The translations under genes and the position numbers were made by a program. Positions 60,317-64,000 of a stretch of DNA of 64,000 bases are shown in pieces. The notes beneath the pieces were generated by a model that worked only from the letters and a program-made list of their open reading frames with translations, ran no database searches and was not told where the DNA came from. Where the stretch lies: positions 1,488,001 to 1,552,000 of the forward strand of contig JAUMBQ010000006.1 of NCBI GenBank assembly GCA_032119595.1, given 5' to 3'. Position 1 is the stretch's first letter, and each line of letters begins with the position of its first letter. The DNA comes from JAGIBJ01 sp032119595. Lineage in GTDB: Bacteria > Actinomycetota > Thermoleophilia > Solirubrobacterales > Solirubrobacteraceae.

Positions 60317-61386
60317 CACGAGGCGGGCGCGGTGGCGACGGCCGGGTGCGGCTGTGCGGGCAGCGGTGTGGCACTCGAGCCGCGCACGATGAGCTGTGGG
60401 GTGAGCCGGTGCGACTGGGGCGTTCCGCCCTCGATCGCGTCAAGCAGGGCCAGGGTCGCCAGGCGCCCGAGTTCCTCTTGCGGCGCGCGCACCGAGGTGA
60501 GATCGAGGGCCTCGGCCGCGAGGACATCGTTGAACCCAACGGTGGCCACGTCGAGGCCTGGGCGTAGCCCGGCGGCGCGCAGCGCGCTCGTCGCGCCGAA
60601 CGCGGCAAAGTCGCTGGCGCAAAACACGGCGGTGAGATCGGGGCAGCGACGGAGCAGGGTTCCCATGCCGGCGCGGCCGGTCTCCACGACGAGGCCGCCC
60701 GGCTCGACCATCTCGTCGGGAAGCTCGACGCCAGCGGCCGCCAGGCCCGCACGGAAGCCTCGGGCTCGGCCGCGCGACGCGCCGGAGTACTCCGGGCCAC
60801 TGAGCAGGGCGATCCTTGTATGGCCCTGAGCGACCAGGTGCTCGGCGACGAGTCGCCCGCCCGCGTCGTCGTCGACGATCACCGACGGATGCGTGCCAGA
60901 GGCCGTACCACGCATCACGAGCACGTAGGGCACGCCCAGCGTCGAGATCCAGTCAGCGTAGGCGCCGTCGTCGTGGGCGTCGGCGATGATCAGGCCGTCG
61001 ACGCGACGCGACAGCAGGAGCTCCACGCGCTGGCGCTGGGTCGCGGGGTCATCGCGCGTGGACGCCACGAGGACGTCGTAGCCATGGTCAACGGCGATGC
61101 GGTCGACCTCCTCGTAGATGATCGCCTGGACGAAGTCGGTCAGCGCGTGCGCAACCATCCCGATCGCGTGTGACCGTTGCGTGCGGAGACTCGCCGCGAC
61201 GGGGTCGCGGCGGTAGCCGATCTCGTTGGCGGCCGCGTGCACGAGCGTGGCGGTCTCGTCGCTCTCGGCCGAGCGCCGCAGGGCGCGCGAGATGGTCGAC
61301 ACATGCAGGCCGGTGCGCTCGGAGAGCGTGCGCAGCGTGGGCCGAGCCGGGGCGCTTGCGGGGTCGAGTGGGGGCGGGTCGAGCAT
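60316..61386 (-). CDS. LacI family transcriptional regulator
   Basis: This 356-residue repressor-type protein has an N-terminal HTH (RPTLRTLSERTGLHVSTISR, then ALRRSAESD, then NEIGYRRDPVAASLRT with the hinge) and a periplasmic-binding-like effector domain (HAIGMVAHALTDFVQAIIYE to FASDFAAFGATSALRAAGLR). It ends in a short low-complexity Pro/Ala tail. A GGAATCGATTGC site lies about 65 bp upstream, and like sites occur near the allantoin operon and the divergent amidohydrolase locus, so it may control all three. The effector is unknown. Confidence 0.93.
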   Translation of the reverse strand: MLDPPPLDPASAPARPTLRTLSERTGLHVSTISRALRRSAESDETATLVHAAANEIGYRRDPVAASLRTQRSHAIGMVAHALTDFVQAIIYEEVDRIAVDHGYDVLVASTRDDPATQRQRVELLLSRRVDGLIIADAHDDGAYADWISTLGVPYVLVMRGTASGTHPSVIVDDDAGGRLVAEHLVAQGHTRIALLSGPEYSGASRGRARGFRAGLAAAGVELPDEMVEPGGLVVETGRAGMGTLLRRCPDLTAVFCASDFAAFGATSALRAAGLRPGLDVATVGFNDVLAAEALDLTSVRAPQEELGRLATLALLDAIEGGTPQSHRLTPQLIVRGSSATPLPAQPHPAVATAPAS

Positions 61387-61450
61387 GGCGGGAAGGCGCC
61401 TAGCGTGACACGTTCGGCCCTCGCTCGCGAGGGGATGCGAGCGACCGCAC

Positions 61451-61462
61451 GGAATCGATTGC
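61451..61462. promoter_or_regulatory. Candidate LacI-family operator, autoregulation
   Basis: GGAATCGATTGC matches 11 of 12 positions of GCAATCGATTGC. It lies between the LacI gene start (61386) and the SRPBCC remnant, consistent with autoregulation. Confidence 0.45.
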
Positions 61463-61507
61463 GCGGCCCCGGAACTCCCACTCCGACGGAGCACGACCAA
61501 TGGCCTG

Positions 61508-61699
61508 GTGTTGACCATGACCGACGTTCCGTCCGAGCCGGCCGGCGAGCCGCTCGTGGTCACGTTCGTCGAGGTCGAGGGCGGCACCGAGATGACGCTC
61601 GTCCAGGCTCGCCACGGCTTCACCGATGAGCACCTCGAAGCGACGGCCCATGGGTACGCCGGCTTCTTCGACGTGATGGAGCGCCTCGTCGCTGGCTGA
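61508..61699 (+). pseudogene. SRPBCC/AHSA1 fragment, 5'-truncated
   Basis: This reading frame of 63 residues (MLTMTDVPSEPAGEPLVVTF, then VEVEGGTEMTLVQARHGFTD, then HGYAGFFDVMERLVAG) matches only the last 40 percent of an AHSA1/START-like domain. Complete members have about 140-160 residues. The frame before it up to the LacI gene does not show the N-terminal half, and the available starts (GTG, ATG) lack an RBS. It looks like the remnant of a deleted gene, although a short expressed protein cannot be excluded. Confidence 0.55.
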
Positions 61700-61710
61700 G
61701 ACTGTCGCCG

Positions 61711-62646
61711 TCAGGTGGACGCGGGGGCGTGGAGCGCTGCCCGCGCCGCGACGACGACGGCCTCCGTCAAGCGGTCGAGCGACCGGGTGCGCAGGCGCCA
61801 CTGCTGCCAGTACAGCGGCACGTCGATGTGGCCGCCCGGGTTGAGGTCGACGAGTCGGTCGGGATCGCCGGGGGCCGGGAGCTGGAGTTCGTCGAGCATG
61901 CCCCAGCCCAGGCCAAGGTGGATCGCGGCGGCGAAGTCCGTCGACGAGGGGATCATGTGCGATGGCGGCGCCGGTGGTGTCGTGCCGGGCTCCGTTTGGT
62001 TGCGGATGAAGGCGTGTTGGAGCGGGTCATCGCGATCGAAGACGAGCACCGGCGCTCGGCGCAGGGCGTCGTTCGTGACGCCGTCCGGGAACCAGCGCTT
62101 GGCAAAGGCGGGGGCGGTGACGGGGAGGTAGCGCATGCTCCCGAGCGGGGTCACGATGCAGCCAGCGACGGGCCGAGCGTCCGTCGTGACGGCGGCTACC
62201 GCGGTGCCGTCACGGAGCAGGTCGCTCGTGCGGCCTTCGTCCTGGCGGAGCACGTGGAATGACGTATCGCTCGCCAGTGGGGCGAGGACCGGCAGGAACC
62301 ACGTCGACAGCGAGTCGGCGTTGACGGCGATCGTGAGCGTCGGCCTGGGCCGTTCGTCGACCGTGCCTGATGCGCCCTCGGGGTCGCGGTCGCCGTGCAG
62401 GTCGGAGGCGGCGTCGGCGGTCAGCAGCTCGACCTGTCGGGCGAGCAAGAGCACAGGCTGACCAGACGGGGTGACGCGCACCGGCTTGCTGCGCACGAGA
62501 AGCACCCGACCGGCCGTGCGCTCGAGCGCACCGATTCGCTGGCTGATCGCGGACGGCGTCACGTGGAGCGCACGCGCCGCGCCCTCGAACGTGCCTTCCG
62601 AGACGGCCGCCGCCAGGGCTCGAAGTTGATGAAGCTCAAACTCCAC
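61711..62646 (-). CDS. lysG: LysR-type regulator, ArgP/LysG family
   Basis: This 311-residue regulator starts MEFELHQLRALAAAVSEGTF, with HTH GAARALHVTPSAISQRIGAL as in ArgP/LysG. The effector domain includes LTIAVNADSLSTWFLPVLAP and YLPVTAPAFAKRWFP, typical of this subfamily. LysG activates lysine and arginine export when their intracellular levels rise. It is divergent from a LysE-type exporter across 70 bp that contain a candidate site, the classical lysG-lysE arrangement. Confidence 0.93.
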   Translation of the reverse strand: MEFELHQLRALAAAVSEGTFEGAARALHVTPSAISQRIGALERTAGRVLLVRSKPVRVTPSGQPVLLLARQVELLTADAASDLHGDRDPEGASGTVDERPRPTLTIAVNADSLSTWFLPVLAPLASDTSFHVLRQDEGRTSDLLRDGTAVAAVTTDARPVAGCIVTPLGSMRYLPVTAPAFAKRWFPDGVTNDALRRAPVLVFDRDDPLQHAFIRNQTEPGTTPPAPPSHMIPSSTDFAAAIHLGLGWGMLDELQLPAPGDPDRLVDLNPGGHIDVPLYWQQWRLRTRSLDRLTEAVVVAARAALHAPAST

Positions 62647-62663
62647 ATCAGGCAGACTAATGA

Positions 62664-62680
62664 TTCACGAGAACCATGAA
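62664..62680. promoter_or_regulatory. Candidate LysG binding site
   Basis: TTCACGAGAACCATGAA is an interrupted dyad (TTCA, 9 bases, TGAA) in the lysG-lysE gap. LysR-type regulators bind T-N11-A type dyads, and this one fits in position and symmetry. Confidence 0.4.
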
Positions 62681-62716
62681 CTGGACTGAAGTCGCGACAG
62701 CATCGACACTGTCCCG

Positions 62717-63334
62717 GTGCTCGGTCTGGATCTCTTCGCGCTGCTGGCCGGCGCTGCCTTCGGGCTCTCGCTGATCGTCGCGATCGGCGCGCAGAACGCA
62801 TACGTCTTGCGGCAAGGGCTGCGCGGTGAGCACGTGTGGCTCGTCGTGGCCGTGTGCGCGCTGTCGGACATCGCGCTGATCGTCGCCGGGGTGGCCGGGG
62901 CCGGTGCCGTGTTCGAGCGCGCGCCGGGGCTCGCCCAAGCCGTGCGGATCGGCGGAGCGATCTTCCTGCTGGCCTACGCGGCGCTTGCGGTTCGCCGGTC
63001 GCTCCGGCCCGCGAATCTCGACCCCGCGGAGGGTGGCGGCCCGGCGAGCGTCGGCGTCGTCCTCACGACGGTCCTCGCGCTCACGTGGCTGAACCCCCAC
63101 GTCTACCTGGACACCGTCGTCCTGCTTGGCTCCGTGGCGGGGACGCACGGCGACGCGCGGTGGTCGTTTGCGGCCGGGGCGGCGCTCGCGAGCTGCCTTT
63201 GGTTCACGACGCTCGGGCGCGGCGCAGCGCTGCTGCGCCCCCTCTTCGCCAAGCCCGCGGCCTGGCGGGTCCTCGACGGACTTGTCGCCGTCGTGATGGC
63301 GGCGCTTGCAGTCACGCTCGTTGCCGGCGCCTGA
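62717..63334 (+). CDS. lysE: LysE/ArgO family amino-acid exporter
   Basis: This 205-residue membrane protein has six helices. The N-terminal signature LIVAIGAQNAYVLRQGLRGE is that of LysE/ArgO, which export lysine and arginine by exchange with protons. LALTWLNPHVYLDTVVLLGS is the second conserved motif. The start is GTG 62717. It is divergent from its presumed activator LysG. Confidence 0.93.
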   Translation: MLGLDLFALLAGAAFGLSLIVAIGAQNAYVLRQGLRGEHVWLVVAVCALSDIALIVAGVAGAGAVFERAPGLAQAVRIGGAIFLLAYAALAVRRSLRPANLDPAEGGGPASVGVVLTTVLALTWLNPHVYLDTVVLLGSVAGTHGDARWSFAAGAALASCLWFTTLGRGAALLRPLFAKPAAWRVLDGLVAVVMAALAVTLVAGA

Positions 63335-63738
63335 GGGCGCGGCGGGTGACCGATGGGCGGCTTGCGTGTCTCCCGCGCTCGCGACGCCGGGAACGCTGAG
63401 TCGGGCTCCCTGGTCTGAACTTGGTTCGGTGTTGACGCCAGAGTGGCACGGCGAACAGGGTATTGCTCACACAAGAAGCTGGATCATTGTCCAGTAATCG
63501 CGAGTCTACCCGGACTGGTAATCGCACTTACACTCAGTAGTCAGCCCTGAGGGTCAGGAGAACGGGCGGTTATTCTGGTTACCGCAGGATGCGGTCGGCG
63601 CGGCTCGTTTGCGCGCCGATGCCGAGGGTCCCGGCCCTTGTTCACTGAGAAGATCGATTACCAAAACGCACTTCCACAAACCGTTCACCCGGGCGCTACG
63701 TTGACGAGGCGACTGCCTCGTTCAACCGTTGGAAGGTC
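63335..63738 (+). promoter_or_regulatory. 404-bp non-coding leader with short repeats
   Basis: I see no gene here. The stretch 63470-63600 is clearly less GC-rich than the rest of the window. AGTAATCGC at 63493 and GGTAATCGC at 63517 are direct repeats 24 bp apart. GCGGT and ACCGC pair at 63566-63585, and CGAGGC and GCCTCG pair near 63710. TTGACG at 63705 could be a -35. These features suggest a regulated promoter for the following gene. Confidence 0.4.
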
Positions 63739-64000
63739 ATGTCGGTCCTCACTTTTCCTGTCGAAGCTGGTACCCGCGGACTCCGTCGTGAGCTGCTGCA
63801 CCACCTCGTTGAAAGCCGGTACGCGGCGGCCTTGGCCGGCAGCCCGGCGTGGGCCGTGCGCTCGTTCGCGCAGATCCATGAATCCGTTGGGCACGCCTGC
63901 GCCCCGACCACGGAGCACACGCGCGAGGCGTTGCTTGCCCTCACGTCGCTCGGGCTGATCGAGTCCGTCGACGCCGCCGCAGGCTCCGCACGGTGGCGCG
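63739..64000 (+). CDS. Hypothetical protein, N-terminal part, runs off the window
   Basis: An open frame starts at ATG 63739 with GGAAGG three bases upstream, an unusually strong RBS for this window. It continues 87 codons to the end with no stop. The sequence MSVLTFPVEAGTRGLRRELL and later EHTREALLALTSLGLIESVD has the pattern of a winged-helix domain, with LLALTSLGLIESVD like the recognition helix and wing of small regulators. This is weak evidence. The codon usage is like that of its neighbours. A long lower-GC leader precedes it. Confidence 0.65.
   Translation, partial: MSVLTFPVEAGTRGLRRELLHHLVESRYAAALAGSPAWAVRSFAQIHESVGHACAPTTEHTREALLALTSLGLIESVDAAAGSARWR

Noticed and set aside
62647..62716. 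Possible lysine riboswitch before lysE
   Set aside because: The gap is only 70 bp, too short for the roughly 170-base lysine aptamer, and no characteristic motifs were seen.

Overview
This is a 64 kb stretch of a very GC-rich chromosome with densely packed genes, frequent 4-bp ATGA overlaps and many GTG or TTG starts. The protein families (DHA2 MFS, LacI, NarL/LuxR two-component systems, malate synthase A next to allantoicase and allantoinase, secreted proteins with Lys-rich beta C-termini) suggest an actinobacterium. The secreted-protein style looks most like Thermoleophilia (Solirubrobacterales, for example Patulibacter or Conexibacter relatives). That placement is inference from sequence style, not from a marker gene. 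No rRNA, tRNA, IS element, phage or CRISPR was seen.

Layout. 0-2.8 kb: fatty-acid beta-oxidation (end of a thiolase, then the trifunctional hydratase/dehydrogenase). 3-8.9 kb: VOC and metallo-beta-lactamase-fold proteins, then an ABC exporter divergent from a NarL-type two-component system. 8.9-13.3 kb: three paralogous multi-pass membrane proteins around a HAD hydrolase, then an anchored hypothetical protein. 13.4-16.6 kb: nudC and sucCD. 16.7-17.1 kb: non-coding DNA with tandem repeats and hairpins, then an AbiEi/DUF559-type protein. 18.5-31.3 kb: a cell-surface block (TIG/FN3 protein, SdrD-B-like protein, collagen-like protein, Ca-binding-repeat protein) mixed with an OmpR-type two-component/DUF4173 operon and an MFS exporter.

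31.5-39.8 kb: a divergent catabolic locus. The leftward arm is creatininase-like hydrolase, TrzN/8-oxoguanine-deaminase-like amidohydrolase and FAD oxidoreductase; the rightward arm is a cytosine-deaminase-like amidohydrolase and an NMT1/TauABC-type ABC importer. 40-46.7 kb: GRAM-like protein, large secreted amidase, ABC-F ATPase, a degenerate MBL protein and a small membrane protein. 46.8-51.1 kb: allantoin operon (allantoinase, allantoicase, malate synthase A). 51.3-58.9 kb: a double-GGDEF membrane protein, DUF421 protein, SulP transporter, two paralogous zinc-ribbon/NTF2-like membrane proteins and a second Ca-binding-repeat protein. 59-61.4 kb: a DUF6986-type aldolase with a LacI regulator. 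61.5-64 kb: an SRPBCC remnant, a LysG/LysE pair and the start of a gene that leaves the window.

Two cross-window patterns stand out. First, 12-bp sites close to GCAATCGATTGC lie upstream of the allantoin operon, between the arms of the divergent locus, and upstream of the LacI gene. This suggests one LacI regulon for purine/ureide nitrogen scavenging, with a transporter and hydrolases of unknown substrate. Second, a family of five 51-56 bp imperfect palindromes with paired changes in both arms is scattered through intergenic DNA at 20.9, 23.3, 40.0 and 57.6 kb (the last a tandem pair); it looks like a REP/MITE-type repeat.
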